Shown: positions 8,466 through 17,947 of the stretch, piece after piece | How positions within the stretch are numbered: the first letter of the stretch is position 1 | How the letters are laid out: the number at the start of each line of letters is the position of its first letter | DNA from: Neobacillus sp. OS1-2 | GTDB taxonomy: Bacteria > Bacillota > Bacilli > Bacillales > Cytobacillaceae | Length of the DNA: 64,000 bases | NCBI RefSeq assembly: GCF_030915505.1 | Contig: NZ_CP133265.1 | Span: 930,001 to 994,000 of the forward strand | Direction of reading: 5' to 3' | Notes under the pieces: model-generated | What the model was told of the DNA's origin: nothing | The model's database searches: none | Seen by the model: the letters and a program-made list of their open reading frames with translations, nothing else | Position numbers and translations under genes: made by a program

Positions 8466-9658
8466 TGGCACAGGAGGAATTTAGCTTTGAAACCAGACTG
8501 CTTCATAATAAACATAAAATTGATCCAGCAACTGGAGCGGTTAGTGTGCCGATTCAGCATGCATCCACCTTCCACCAATCTGATTTCGATCAGTTTGGCA
8601 AGTATGATTATGGCCGCAGTTTAAATCCGACAAGGGAAGCACTTGAAGATGTGATTGCTGAACTTGAGGGCGGGGTAAAAGGATTTGCCTTCTCATCAGG
8701 GATGGCTGCAATTTCTACGGCATTTCTTCTGCTTTCTGCCGGTGATCATATTGTGATTACCGAAGATGTATATGGTGGTACTTTCCGAATGGTGACTGAG
8801 GTTCTTTCACGGCTTGGGATTGAACATACATTTGTCGATATGACAAATATAGATGAAGTGAAACAAGCGATTCAACCCAATACCAAAGCTTTTTATGTAG
8901 AAACACCATCAAATCCCTTGATGAAAGTAACTGACATTAAGGCAATCAGTAAGATTGCCAAAGAAACGGGTGCGTTAACCTTTGTTGATAACACGTTCCT
9001 TACTCCTGCCTATCAAAAACCATTGGAATTAGGCGCAGATGTTGTCCTTCATAGCGCGACGAAATTTTTATCAGGTCATAGTGATGTCGTTGCCGGGCTT
9101 GCTGTTGTCAACGATGAAGGTTTAGCGAAAAGATTAGGCTTTTTGCAAAATGGGTTTGGGGCGATCCTGGGTGTTCAAGATGCCTGGCTTGTATTAAGAG
9201 GCATTAAGACGCTGCACGTTCGGCTGGAACAATCGCAAAAGTCAGCTATGAAACTAGCAGAATATTTAGATGCCCATCCCCTTGTAGAAAAAGTTCACTA
9301 TCCAGGGCTTGAAAGTCATCCGCAATATCAAATTCAAAAGGAACAAGCTAGTGGTCCTGGGGCCGTCCTATCATTTGAATTGGCTACCGAAGATGCGCTG
9401 CGAACCTTTCTTGCAAATGTAAAAATCCCTGTATTCGCAGTCAGCCTTGGGGCGGTTGAATCGATTCTTTCTTATCCAGCGAAAATGTCTCACGCAGCAA
9501 TGCCGCAAGCAGAGCGAGAAAAGCGTGGCATTACCAATAGTCTTATCCGTCTCTCGGTTGGACTTGAAAATCCTGACGATTTGATGAAGGATTTCGCGCA
9601 AGCCTTTCACCATGTTGAACAAAAACAATTGGTTTTACCACAAGGAGAAACACCATGA
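8465..9658 (+). CDS. metC: Cystathionine beta-lyase MetC
   Basis: 397 residues, starting at ATG 8465 with AAGGAG ten bases upstream inside metI. It is a paralogue of the preceding gene in the same PLP fold: Schiff-base Lys200 in [34 protein letters not shown] and [11 protein letters not shown]. It cleaves cystathionine to homocysteine, pyruvate and ammonia, supplying homocysteine to the next two enzymes. The last codons overlap yitJ by four bases (ATGA), a sign of translational coupling. Regulation is by the upstream S-box. Confidence 0.93.
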   Translation: MAQEEFSFETRLLHNKHKIDPATGAVSVPIQHASTFHQSDFDQFGKYDYGRSLNPTREALEDVIAELEGGVKGFAFSSGMAAISTAFLLLSAGDHIVITEDVYGGTFRMVTEVLSRLGIEHTFVDMTNIDEVKQAIQPNTKAFYVETPSNPLMKVTDIKAISKIAKETGALTFVDNTFLTPAYQKPLELGADVVLHSATKFLSGHSDVVAGLAVVNDEGLAKRLGFLQNGFGAILGVQDAWLVLRGIKTLHVRLEQSQKSAMKLAEYLDAHPLVEKVHYPGLESHPQYQIQKEQASGPGAVLSFELATEDALRTFLANVKIPVFAVSLGAVESILSYPAKMSHAAMPQAEREKRGITNSLIRLSVGLENPDDLMKDFAQAFHHVEQKQLVLPQGETP

Positions 9659-11517
9659 GTTTTTTAGAAAAATTACAAAAGCAGATTTTAATCGCTGATG
9701 GTGCGATGGGAACCCTTCTTTATTCCTATGGAACGGATTGCTGCTTTGAGGAGCTGAATCTGTCGCAGTCGGAACAGATTCAATCTATCCATAAAGCTTA
9801 TATAGATGCTGGAGCCGACGTGATTCAAACCAATACCTACGCTGGGAACTACTTAAAACTGCAGCGCTATGGACTAGAAGACTCGGTGAAAGAGATTAAC
9901 AGTGCTGCCGTTCGCAATGCCAAAAAGGCAGCAGAAACTAATGCCTATGTACTTGGAACAATGGGCGGTAATCGCGGTGTTAAGCCTAACACTATTTCTC
10001 TTGATGAGCTAAAACGCAGCTTCCGCGAACAATTATACTGCCTGCTGCTTGAAGGGGTTGACGGTTTATTGCTGGAAACCTTTTACGACTTAGAAGAACT
10101 CGAAACCGTTCTGACAATTGCCCGGAAGGAAACAAAGCTGCCGATTATTGCCCAGGTTTCGCTTCAAGAGCCTGGCATTTTGCAAAATCAATTGCCTGTT
10201 AACGAGGCTATGACAAGGTTAGAAGGTCTGGGAGCAGATGTCATTGGCCTAAATTGCCGGCTTGGGCCGCATCATATGCTGCTCGCACTGGAACAGATTG
10301 AACTTCCAAAGCATGCCTTTCTCTCGGCCTACCCAAATGCCAGTCTGCCAACCTATACGGATGGGAAATTTCATTACGAAGGGGATGCTGATTATTTTTG
10401 TCAGTCAGCTCGTGCCTTTCGCAATGAAGGGGTTCGCCTACTTGGCGGATGCTGCGGCACAACGCCGGCCCACATCCGGGCATTTGCGTCAGAACTGAAG
10501 AATAGTGTTCCCATTACCGAAAAGGTAGTCAAATTGAAACCAAAGAAGATTGTCGTCGAAACTTCTGCGGTTAAAAGGGAGTTCACTCCCCTTCAGGAAA
10601 TTGTAAAGGACCGACCGTCGGTAATCGTGGAATTAGATCCACCAAGAAAGCTGGATACAACGAAATTTTTCGAAGGGGCCCGGGCGTTAAAGGAAGCGGG
10701 AATTGATTCGATCACATTAGCCGACAATTCACTGGCCACCGTACGGATTTCCAACGAATCCCTCGGTTACTTGTTAAAAGAGAGATTAAATGTAAGACCG
10801 CTCATCCATTTATCCTGCCGCGACCGCAATATTATCGGCTTGCAGTCACACTTAATGGGTCTGCACACACTTGGCTTGAATGATGTCCTAGCCATTACCG
10901 GTGATCCTGCTAGGGTTGGCGATTTCCCTGGTGCTTCTTCCGTGTATGATGTATCTTCATTTGAATTGATTCAAATGATTAAGCAGTTAAATGAAGGGCT
11001 TTCTTTTTCCGGAAAGGATTTGGGGCAAAAAACAGCATTCAGTATTGCCGCCGCCTTTAACCCGAATGTCCGCTCAGTAGAAAAAGCTGTAAAGCGGTTG
11101 GAGAAGAAAATCCACTTTGGGGCTGATTACTTTATCACCCAGCCGGTTTTTTCCGAGGAAAAGCTGCTGGAAGTCTATGAACATACGAAACATTTAGATG
11201 CACCGATTTATATTGGCTTAATGCCACTAATCAGCAGTAAAAATGCCGAGTTTCTTCATAATGAAGTACCCGGTATAAAAATCGCTGATTCGATCCGTGA
11301 GCGGATGGCGGGCTTGAATGATAACCCGCTTCAGGCCACAAGAGAAGGAATTGAAATAACCAAGTCACTTATTGACGCGGCTTTGGATTTATTTAACGGA
11401 ATTTATTTAATAACACCATTTTTACGCTATGAATTAACCACTGAGCTGGCCCAATATGCTAGAAATCGTGCCAGCGAAATAAGGAGGAACAGCTATGCCA
11501 AAAACATCGTTTATTGA
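9655..11517 (+). CDS. yitJ: Bifunctional homocysteine S-methyltransferase / methylenetetrahydrofolate reductase YitJ
   Basis: 620 residues with two domains. Residues about 1-290 are a zinc-type homocysteine methyltransferase barrel (ADGAMGT at the start, GLNCRLGP near 199 and GGCCGTTP near 263 giving the Zn cysteines). Residues about 320-600 are a MetF-like methylene-THF reductase barrel ([68 protein letters not shown]). It makes 5-methyl-THF for MetH, and the N-terminal domain can itself methylate homocysteine. The fused form is typical of Bacillus. Its 3' end overlaps metH by 23 bp. Confidence 0.95.
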   Translation: MSFLEKLQKQILIADGAMGTLLYSYGTDCCFEELNLSQSEQIQSIHKAYIDAGADVIQTNTYAGNYLKLQRYGLEDSVKEINSAAVRNAKKAAETNAYVLGTMGGNRGVKPNTISLDELKRSFREQLYCLLLEGVDGLLLETFYDLEELETVLTIARKETKLPIIAQVSLQEPGILQNQLPVNEAMTRLEGLGADVIGLNCRLGPHHMLLALEQIELPKHAFLSAYPNASLPTYTDGKFHYEGDADYFCQSARAFRNEGVRLLGGCCGTTPAHIRAFASELKNSVPITEKVVKLKPKKIVVETSAVKREFTPLQEIVKDRPSVIVELDPPRKLDTTKFFEGARALKEAGIDSITLADNSLATVRISNESLGYLLKERLNVRPLIHLSCRDRNIIGLQSHLMGLHTLGLNDVLAITGDPARVGDFPGASSVYDVSSFELIQMIKQLNEGLSFSGKDLGQKTAFSIAAAFNPNVRSVEKAVKRLEKKIHFGADYFITQPVFSEEKLLEVYEHTKHLDAPIYIGLMPLISSKNAEFLHNEVPGIKIADSIRERMAGLNDNPLQATREGIEITKSLIDAALDLFNGIYLITPFLRYELTTELAQYARNRASEIRRNSYAKNIVY

Positions 11518-14500
11518 TCAACTGAAAAATCGCATCCTTGTTATGGACGGGGCAATGGGAACCATGCTGCAGCAGGCGGAGCTTACTCCTAATGATTTTG
11601 GCGGCGAACAGTATGATGGCTGCAACGAAAACTTGAATTTAACCGCTCCAGCTGTCATTGCAAACATTCACCGAGAATATTTGGCGGCTGGCGCCGACAT
11701 TATCGAAACAAATACGTTTGGGGCAACGAGCATCGTCCTTGATGAATATGAATTAGGGTTTAAAGCCTATGAGATCAATAAAATTGCCGCCATGATTGCG
11801 GTTCGGGAAGCGATGAAGGCTTCGACCGATGAGTGGCCCCGCTATGTGGCGGGTTCGATGGGGCCAACAACGAAAACATTAAGTGTTACCGGTGGAACAA
11901 CCTTTGATGCGCTCTCTGCTTCCTACGAAGAACAAGCGATTGGTTTAATTGACGGCGGTGTTGATTTACTCCTGCTGGAAACGAGCCAAGACATGCTAAA
12001 TGTGAAGGCCGGCTATGTTGGGATTCAGAAGGCTTTTGAAAAAACAGGAAAAACACTGCCATTGTTCATTTCCGGAACGATTGAGCCGATGGGAACAACG
12101 CTCGCAGGACAAACGATTGAGTCGTTCTATATTTCTGTTGAGCATATGAATCCTGTAGCCGTTGGTTTGAACTGTGCCACAGGTCCGGAATTTATGCAGG
12201 ATCATGTTCGTTCGCTGGCAGGGCTTGCTGCTACTGCGGTAAGCTGTTATCCGAATGCCGGTTTACCGGACGAGGAAGGGCATTACCATGAAACACCTGA
12301 AACACTTGCGAAAAAGCTTTCGGATTTTGCCGCCCATGGCTGGCTGAATATTGTCGGCGGTTGTTGTGGTACGACGCCTGAACATATTAAGGCGATTGCC
12401 GAGGCGATGAAAGAGTATAAGCCGCGTGAAGTTCAGCAATCCAGTGTTCATATGGTTTCCGGTATTGAACCTTTTGTTTACGATGACCCGACTTTAAGAC
12501 CTATCTTGGTTGGCGAGCGGACGAATGTTATTGGATCAAGGAAATTCAAACGATTAATCACGGAGGGTAAATTTGAAGAAGCAGCGGAAATTGCCCGTGC
12601 GCAGGTAAAAGGCGGGGCGCATGTGATTGATCTTTGCCTTGCAGATCCAGACCGTGATGAAATAGCAGACATGGAAAATTTCATCAAAGAGGTAGTGAAG
12701 AAGATTAAAGTACCACTTGTGATTGATTCAACCGATGAAAAGGTCATTGAACGGGCCCTTAAATATTCGCAGGGAAAAGCGATTATTAATTCGATTAATC
12801 TTGAAGATGGGGAAGAGCGTTTTGAAGCTGTTGTACCTTTAATACACCGTTATGGGGCAGCTGTCGTTGTTGGAACCATCGATGAAAAAGGAATGGGCGT
12901 TACCGCTGAGCGGAAACTGGCGATTGCTAAACGTTCTCATGACCTGCTAGTGAATAAATACGGCCTTAAACCACAGGATTTAATTTTTGATCCGCTTGTT
13001 TTTCCAGTTGGTACGGGTGATGCTCAATATATTGGTTCTGCCAAAGCTACGGTTGAAGGAATCAGATTAATCAAAGAGCAACTTCCAGGCGTCCAGACGA
13101 TTCTCGGTGTGAGCAATGTTTCATTTGGTCTTCCGCCTGTTGGCAGAGAAATTCTAAACTCTGTGTATCTGTACCATTGCACGTTGGCAGGGCTTGACTA
13201 CGCCATCGTCAATACGGAGAAATTGGAGCGGTTTGCGTCGATTTCGAAGGAAGAAGTTCAATTAGCAGAAGCACTTCTCTTTGATACGACAGATGAAACC
13301 CTTGCAACCTTTACCGAATTTTATCGCGGTAAAAAGAAAGAATCGAAAGTAACTGGCACCAATATGAGCTTAGAAGAACGGCTCGCCTACTATGTGGTGG
13401 AAGGTACAAAAGAGGGCTTGCTACCTGATTTAGATCTTGCTCTTGAGTCCTACCCTGCCCCACTTGAAATTATAAATGGACCGTTAATGGATGGGATGAA
13501 GGAAGTTGGGCGCTTGTTCAACGACAACCAATTAATCGTTGCAGAAGTGTTGCAAAGTGCTGAAGTAATGAAAGCATCCGTATCACACTTAGAGCCGCAT
13601 ATGGAAAAAGGCGATGTATCTGCCTCAAAAGGAAAAGTGATTCTTGCAACGGTTAAAGGCGATGTCCATGATATCGGGAAAAACTTAGTGGACATCATTC
13701 TAAGTAATAATGGCTATCAAGTACATGATCTTGGGATTAAAGTGACACCTACTGAGTTGGTTCAGGCCATTCAAAAGGAAAAACCGGATTTTGTTGGATT
13801 ATCTGGTTTGCTGGTTAAATCCGCGCAGCAAATGGTCTTAACCGCTCAAGATATGAAGGAAGCAGGGATTTCTTTACCTATCTTAGTTGGCGGTGCCGCC
13901 CTATCCCGGAAATTCACGGATACAAAAATTTCTAAAGAGTATGATGGTCTTGTTCTTTATGCAAAAGATGCGATGACGGGCTTATCACTTGCTAACCAAT
14001 TAGGTTCACCCGAGGAACATCAAAAGCTGCACGATGAAAAAGCAGAAAAACTTGCTGCTTTAGAAGTCCCAAGGGAATTGCCCATCCGGTCGAGCGGCTC
14101 TGTTGCCGTGAAAGTAAGGCCTGCCATTTCCACTGAGGTGCCGGTCTTTACGCCACTGGATACAAAAAGGCATATTTTGAGATCCTATTCACTCTCCCAT
14201 ATTGAACCGTATATCAATATGCAAATGCTGCTTGGCCATCATCTTGGTGTGAAGGGCAAAATTTCAAAATTACTCGCTGAACGGGATGAAAAGGCGGTAA
14301 AAATAAAAGAGGTTGTTGACCAATTACTTGCGGAAGCCAAAGCGAATCAGTGGATTACACCTGCTGCTGCCTATCAGTTTTTCCCGGCTCAATCAGATGG
14401 GAACAAGGTGTATATTTATGACCCGAAAAATCCAGAAGTCGTTATTGAAACGTTTGATTTCCCACGACAAGAATCGGCACCGCATCTATGTTTAGCAGAC

Positions 14501-14944
14501 TTTTTAAAGTCCGTTGACAGCGGTGTGAAGGATTATGTGGGCTTCTTTACAGTAACTGCCGGAAGAGGGATTCGCGAAAAAGCCGACCAGTTGAAGGCTG
14601 AAGGTCGTTTTCTTGAATGCCACGCTCTTCAGGCAATGGCGCTGGAGACGGCGGAGGGCTTTGCCGAATTAATCCACCGGCAGATGCGCGATCGCTGGGG
14701 ATTCCCGGATCCACTTGATTTTTCGATGCAGGACCGGTTTGCCGCACATTATCAAGGACAACGCTTTTCGTTTGGCTACCCGGCATGTCCGGAATTAGAG
14801 GATCAGAAAAAGCTGTTTAAGCTTATTGGTCCAGAGGAAATCGGCATCCAGTTAACAGACGGCTGTATGATGGAACCGGAAGCATCCGTGTCAGCGATTG
14901 TCTTTGCTCATCCGGAAGCTAGGTATTTTAATGTATTGAGATAA
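11495..14944 (+). CDS. metH: Cobalamin-dependent methionine synthase MetH
   Basis: 1149 residues with all four modules in order: homocysteine-binding barrel (1-310; [27 protein letters not shown] zinc cysteines), pterin-binding domain (about 340-600; [30 protein letters not shown]), B12 domain (about 640-880) with DVHDIGKN near residues 722-729, where the His is the lower cobalt ligand, and the SAM-dependent activation domain (about 910-1149; [17 protein letters not shown] and [11 protein letters not shown] region). It transfers methyl from methyl-THF to homocysteine. Start ATG 11495 has AAGGAGG upstream, inside yitJ. This operon therefore needs B12 for its final step, unless the YitJ methyltransferase domain or another enzyme substitutes. 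Confidence 0.97.
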   Translation: MPKTSFIDQLKNRILVMDGAMGTMLQQAELTPNDFGGEQYDGCNENLNLTAPAVIANIHREYLAAGADIIETNTFGATSIVLDEYELGFKAYEINKIAAMIAVREAMKASTDEWPRYVAGSMGPTTKTLSVTGGTTFDALSASYEEQAIGLIDGGVDLLLLETSQDMLNVKAGYVGIQKAFEKTGKTLPLFISGTIEPMGTTLAGQTIESFYISVEHMNPVAVGLNCATGPEFMQDHVRSLAGLAATAVSCYPNAGLPDEEGHYHETPETLAKKLSDFAAHGWLNIVGGCCGTTPEHIKAIAEAMKEYKPREVQQSSVHMVSGIEPFVYDDPTLRPILVGERTNVIGSRKFKRLITEGKFEEAAEIARAQVKGGAHVIDLCLADPDRDEIADMENFIKEVVKKIKVPLVIDSTDEKVIERALKYSQGKAIINSINLEDGEERFEAVVPLIHRYGAAVVVGTIDEKGMGVTAERKLAIAKRSHDLLVNKYGLKPQDLIFDPLVFPVGTGDAQYIGSAKATVEGIRLIKEQLPGVQTILGVSNVSFGLPPVGREILNSVYLYHCTLAGLDYAIVNTEKLERFASISKEEVQLAEALLFDTTDETLATFTEFYRGKKKESKVTGTNMSLEERLAYYVVEGTKEGLLPDLDLALESYPAPLEIINGPLMDGMKEVGRLFNDNQLIVAEVLQSAEVMKASVSHLEPHMEKGDVSASKGKVILATVKGDVHDIGKNLVDIILSNNGYQVHDLGIKVTPTELVQAIQKEKPDFVGLSGLLVKSAQQMVLTAQDMKEAGISLPILVGGAALSRKFTDTKISKEYDGLVLYAKDAMTGLSLANQLGSPEEHQKLHDEKAEKLAALEVPRELPIRSSGSVAVKVRPAISTEVPVFTPLDTKRHILRSYSLSHIEPYINMQMLLGHHLGVKGKISKLLAERDEKAVKIKEVVDQLLAEAKANQWITPAAAYQFFPAQSDGNKVYIYDPKNPEVVIETFDFPRQESAPHLCLADFLKSVDSGVKDYVGFFTVTAGRGIREKADQLKAEGRFLECHALQAMALETAEGFAELIHRQMRDRWGFPDPLDFSMQDRFAAHYQGQRFSFGYPACPELEDQKKLFKLIGPEEIGIQLTDGCMMEPEASVSAIVFAHPEARYFNVLR

Positions 14945-14955
14945 GGGGTTTTTTT

Positions 14956-14990
14956 CCGCGGAATCGTGTGGGCGATTCCGCGGATTTTAT
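14956..14990 (+). terminator. Hairpin after metH, probable terminator
   Basis: A perfect 11-bp GC-rich stem (14956-14966 with 14973-14983) begins 11 bp after the metH stop. The following tract ATTTTATG is only weakly U-rich, so it may act as a terminator or mainly as an RNA-stabilising 3' end. Confidence 0.65.
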
Positions 14991-15023
14991 GTTTGTTGAA
15001 AGGACATTTTCTTAAAAATTGAG

Positions 15024-15107
15024 ATTCCGCCAATTTGGTCCGGATTTCCGCCAATCTTTGGATTAATTCCGCTTAACTTTGGATTAATTCCGCCAAACAC
15101 TTCTATA
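15024..15107. repeat. Intergenic array of four 21-nt units, ATTCCGCCAA type
   Basis: TTCCGC occurs at 15025, 15046, 15067 and 15088, an exact 21-base spacing. Units run 15024-15044, 15045-15065, 15066-15086 and 15087-15107; the core is ATTCCGCCAA and the better-kept tail is CTTTGGATTA. It lies between the metH terminator and the marR promoter. The same unit recurs at 58655-58717. Nothing coding is recognisable in it. Confidence 0.85.
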
Positions 15108-15139
15108 CTACCTTTTTTATGATAAAACAGGACCCTTCC

Positions 15140-15182
15140 TTGACAATTATCACTAAATCCACTATAGTTACCTAGGTAACTA
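15140..15182 (+). promoter_or_regulatory. marR promoter with overlapping palindromic operator
   Basis: TTGACA (15140-15145), a 17-bp spacer and TATAGT (15163-15168) form a near-consensus sigma-A promoter. A perfect 18-bp palindrome, TAGTTACCTAGGTAACTA at 15165-15182, covers the -10 region and the start site. A palindrome of this size at this place is the usual binding site of MarR-family dimers, so autorepression is inferred. Confidence 0.85.
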
Positions 15183-15204
15183 ATTTTACTAATTGGAGCG
15201 TATT

Positions 15205-15618
15205 ATGATAAGCCACGAATTATTCCATACTCTTCATCAGCTTTCACGTCAACTTACCAATAAACTCAATGAGTCCTTAAAACCATTTGGATTATACAGT
15301 GCCCAGTGGGCTGTCATTTTTGTCCTTAAAAATAAAGGGTCACTTACGCAAAAAGAACTTTGTGATTATTTATTTGTTGAAGCGCCGCCGATGACCCGAA
15401 CCATTCAACGTCTCGTCAAACAAGGATATGTGAGGCAGGTTCCAGGGAAGGACAAACGAGAAAAACATGTGCAATTAACAGATGCAGCCTTGAGTGAATA
15501 CCCACTGTGGGAAAGTGTCGTCACAACGGTGAATCAGGAGTTATTAAAGCACTTTCCGGTGGCATCACAAGAAGAGCTTCTTAAACTGCAAACCAACTGG
15601 TTACAGCAAATTTTATAA
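15205..15618 (+). CDS. MarR family transcriptional regulator
   Basis: 137 residues from ATG 15205 with GGAG upstream; a TTG at 15193 is also open but sits in that site. The winged-helix domain is clear: SAQWAVIFVLKNKGSLTQKELCDYLFVEAPPMTRTIQRLVKQGYVRQVPGKDKREKHV in pieces, with the DxR wing motif (KDKRE). Dimerisation helices are at both ends. It is followed after 14 bp by an MFS transporter, the common arrangement in which a MarR repressor senses a small molecule and controls its own gene plus an efflux pump. The ligand cannot be told from sequence. Confidence 0.92.
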   Translation: MISHELFHTLHQLSRQLTNKLNESLKPFGLYSAQWAVIFVLKNKGSLTQKELCDYLFVEAPPMTRTIQRLVKQGYVRQVPGKDKREKHVQLTDAALSEYPLWESVVTTVNQELLKHFPVASQEELLKLQTNWLQQIL

Positions 15619-15632
15619 TAGGGGTGCATCGT

Positions 15633-16841
15633 ATGAATAAACCAAAACTTTGGAGCAAAGATTTTATCAGCGTTTCTTTAAGTAACTTTTTTCTGTTTTT
15701 AACCTTTTACATCCTACTCGTGACATTACCATCGTACGCAATGGATGAGTTACATAGCAGTTCTTCTGTTGCAGGGCTTATGACAACAGTATTTTTGCTG
15801 TCCGCCATCGTTTCACGTCCGCTTGCTGGGCAATGGCTTGAAAGTAAAGGACACAAGAAAGTGCTATTAATTGCCCTCGTTTTATTTGCCGGCGCTTCCC
15901 TTTTATACTTTTTTCCAACATCAATTATTGGATTTCTAGTTGTCCGTTTAGTACACGGGATTGGCTTCGGGATGGCGACAACAGCTGTTGGTACAATCGT
16001 AGCTGATATCATTCCAGTCTCACGACGCGGAGAAGGAATGGGCTATTTCGTGATGTCAACAAATATGGCAATGGTTATCGGGCCATTTGTTGGGTTACTG
16101 GCCATCCAACAGTGGGGATCTTCTATTCTTTTTATCCTTAGTGTCGTTGTGGCGGTTGGTTCTTTACTTACCGGTTTAAGTGTTGGGATTAAGAAACCAG
16201 TAAAACCTGCTGAAAAAGCCATTTCTTCCTCATTTTCATTTAGAAATCTTTTCGAGGCTTCTGCCGTTCCGATTGCCCTGGTAGGCAGCTTCATGGCCAT
16301 TGTTTATTCTGCCCTGCTTTCATTCGTGTCGATATATGCAAATCAAATTCATTTAGCAAATGTTGCAAGTCTGTTCTTTGTGGTCTATGCCATTGTTTTA
16401 TTATTATCAAGACCATTTACAGGAAAGTGGCTCGATCAATATGGTCCAAATGTCATTTCCTTCCCCTGTATTGCACTTTTTGCCATTGGTATGCTTGTTT
16501 TAAGCCAAAGCACTGGGGCTGGCACCTTCTTATTATCTGCTGGATTGATTGGCTTGGGCTGGGGAACACTCTTTCCTACCTTTCAAACCATTGCCATCCA
16601 AGATGCTGAACCTAGAAAGAGAGGTCTGGCAACAGCAACCTTTTTATCCATATATGATACCGGTATTGCACTAGGTTCATTCATTGTCGGGATCATCGCG
16701 GTTAAAATGGATTACAGTACGTTATACTTCTTTTGTTCCTTCTATATTTTAATTGGAATGGTGCTCTATTACTTCCTTCATACGAAGAAACAGCGTCCTG
16801 CTGATTCAGTGAAGGAACAAACGACCCTTCATGATGCGTAA
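15633..16841 (+). CDS. MFS transporter (DHA1-like, 12 helices)
   Basis: 402 residues from ATG 15633 (GGGGTG upstream; a GTG at 15624 is part of that site). Twelve hydrophobic segments are visible, with motif A-like SRPLAGQWLESKGHKK between helices 2 and 3, motif-B-like VRLVHGIGFGMATTAVGTIVADIIP in helix 4 and the half-repeat SRPFTGKWLDQYG after helix 8. This fits proton-coupled drug or metabolite efflux proteins. It is co-transcribed with the MarR gene and so is probably derepressed by the MarR ligand. It has no terminator of its own before the next small gene. Substrate is unknown. Confidence 0.88.
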   Translation: MNKPKLWSKDFISVSLSNFFLFLTFYILLVTLPSYAMDELHSSSSVAGLMTTVFLLSAIVSRPLAGQWLESKGHKKVLLIALVLFAGASLLYFFPTSIIGFLVVRLVHGIGFGMATTAVGTIVADIIPVSRRGEGMGYFVMSTNMAMVIGPFVGLLAIQQWGSSILFILSVVVAVGSLLTGLSVGIKKPVKPAEKAISSSFSFRNLFEASAVPIALVGSFMAIVYSALLSFVSIYANQIHLANVASLFFVVYAIVLLLSRPFTGKWLDQYGPNVISFPCIALFAIGMLVLSQSTGAGTFLLSAGLIGLGWGTLFPTFQTIAIQDAEPRKRGLATATFLSIYDTGIALGSFIVGIIAVKMDYSTLYFFCSFYILIGMVLYYFLHTKKQRPADSVKEQTTLHDA

Positions 16842-16908
16842 CTCATTCGAAGCAAAGCTCCGCCAGATGGTATATAATAGAATGAAACCAAATGGAGGAG
16901 TGATTTTC

Positions 16909-17115
16909 ATGGCGAAATCCAAAGCCAAGAAGTTAAGAGAAAAACTTGCACGAGCGGGAAAACGAAATCCCGATGCAAAGCGAAGTGGGTTTAGTTTCAC
17001 AGATATGCGTACAAGAATGACGAAGACGAAAAAGGATCATTTATATCAGTTTAAATATAAGAACCATCAATCCAATGACGGAAATGATGGTTCTTTTTTT
17101 ATCGTAAATAGTTAG
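16909..17115 (+). CDS. brfA: Probable ribosome-rescue factor BrfA (YqkK-like), terminator inside the reading frame
   Basis: 68 residues from ATG 16909 with GGAGG ten bases upstream and a TATAAT -10-like box at 16873-16878. The protein is small and very basic (MAKSKAKKLREKLARAGKRNP; DMRTRMTKTKKDHLY). The striking feature is that an 11-bp hairpin (17059-17069 with 17085-17095) and a T-tract ending near 17100 lie before the in-frame stop at 17113-17115. A transcript ended at this terminator has no stop codon. That arrangement is described for alternative ribosome-rescue genes such as arfA and, as I recall, B. subtilis brfA (yqkK): the protein accumulates only when tmRNA fails, and then recruits a release factor. 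The name rests on this architecture plus length and composition; no alignment was run. Confidence 0.6.
   Translation: MAKSKAKKLREKLARAGKRNPDAKRSGFSFTDMRTRMTKTKKDHLYQFKYKNHQSNDGNDGSFFIVNS
17059..17100 (+). terminator. Rho-independent terminator embedded in the brfA-like reading frame
   Basis: Perfect 11-bp arms AAGAACCATCA and TGATGGTTCTT followed by TTTTT, within codons 51-64 of the upstream gene and before its stop codon. Confidence 0.9.
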
Positions 17116-17213
17116 ATTTCCAAAAGTTTTGAAATGAGCCGATGATTTTACATACTACAATGGTTAAGATACGATAATACTGGTAAAAACTTATTCATAT
17201 GGAGGTTTTGAAG

Positions 17214-17777
17214 ATGTTTGATGTAGTAATTATTGGTGCCGGCCCTACCGGTGCAAGTGCTGCTTTATTTACGGCGAAAGCTGGAAAGAAAACCTTAGTC
17301 ATTGATAATGATAAAAGTGTGACAAAGCGTGCATGGATTGAAAATCATTATGGTGTAGCTGAAATCACTGGTCCAGACCTTGTTGAAACAGGTAAAAAAC
17401 AAGCGAGTAAATTTGGTGCCGAAATCGTTCAAGCCACTGTTACAAACGTTAGCAAAGCAGATAATGGCTTTAAGGTTGAAACCGATCAAGGCGCATATGA
17501 AGCACAGCACGTGATTGTAGCAACCGGCATGATGGCTGATCTTGCTGAAAAAATCGGCCTAACCACAAAGCCCGGTACTGAACCAAGAATTAAAACCATC
17601 CTTGATGTCGATGCAGCCGGAAAAACAAATATTAACGGAATCTGGGGCGCTGGCACTATCGCTGGTATGAGCATGCACACGATTATTACCGCCGGAGATG
17701 GCGCAAAAGTGGCCATCAATGTGATTAGTGAATTGAATGGTGAACGCTATGTTGACCATGATGTTTTAAAAGCGTAA
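17214..17777 (+). CDS. Minimal thioredoxin reductase-like FAD protein
   Basis: 187 residues from ATG 17214 (GGAGG eight bases upstream). It has one Rossmann FAD-binding domain: VVIIGAGPTGASAALFTAKAGKKTLVID at the N-terminus, VIVATGMM in the middle, and a C-terminal GIWGAGTIAGMSMHTIITAGDGAKVAINV resembling the last FAD segment of thioredoxin reductase. The NADPH-binding domain and the CxxC redox pair of true thioredoxin reductases are absent, and the usual Asp of the AAGD motif is replaced (GAGT). It may be a flavoprotein using another electron donor or a sensor. It appears monocistronic with its own terminator. Confidence 0.75.
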   Translation: MFDVVIIGAGPTGASAALFTAKAGKKTLVIDNDKSVTKRAWIENHYGVAEITGPDLVETGKKQASKFGAEIVQATVTNVSKADNGFKVETDQGAYEAQHVIVATGMMADLAEKIGLTTKPGTEPRIKTILDVDAAGKTNINGIWGAGTIAGMSMHTIITAGDGAKVAINVISELNGERYVDHDVLKA

Positions 17778-17798
17778 AAAGGAACTATTCCAATACCT

Positions 17799-17828
17799 AA
17801 AGAGACTCCGTGGGGTCTCTTTTTTTAC
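17799..17828 (+). terminator. Terminator of the flavoprotein gene
   Basis: AGAGAC/GTCTCT arms with a short loop, followed by seven T. Confidence 0.8.
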
Positions 17829-17947
17829 AAAAAAACTATTAATTGACAAGGTCTATCCTTCCCTTTTAAAATTGCTTTATCTTGAAAATTGTTAGAGGAT
17901 CATTTTGGCCAGTATTATTATTACGGGAACTACTAAGGAGAAATTTT

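Noticed and set aside
15024..15107. Could the 21-nt arrays be a CRISPR array?
   Set aside because: Repeats are far too short, there are no unique spacers of even length, and no cas genes are in the window.
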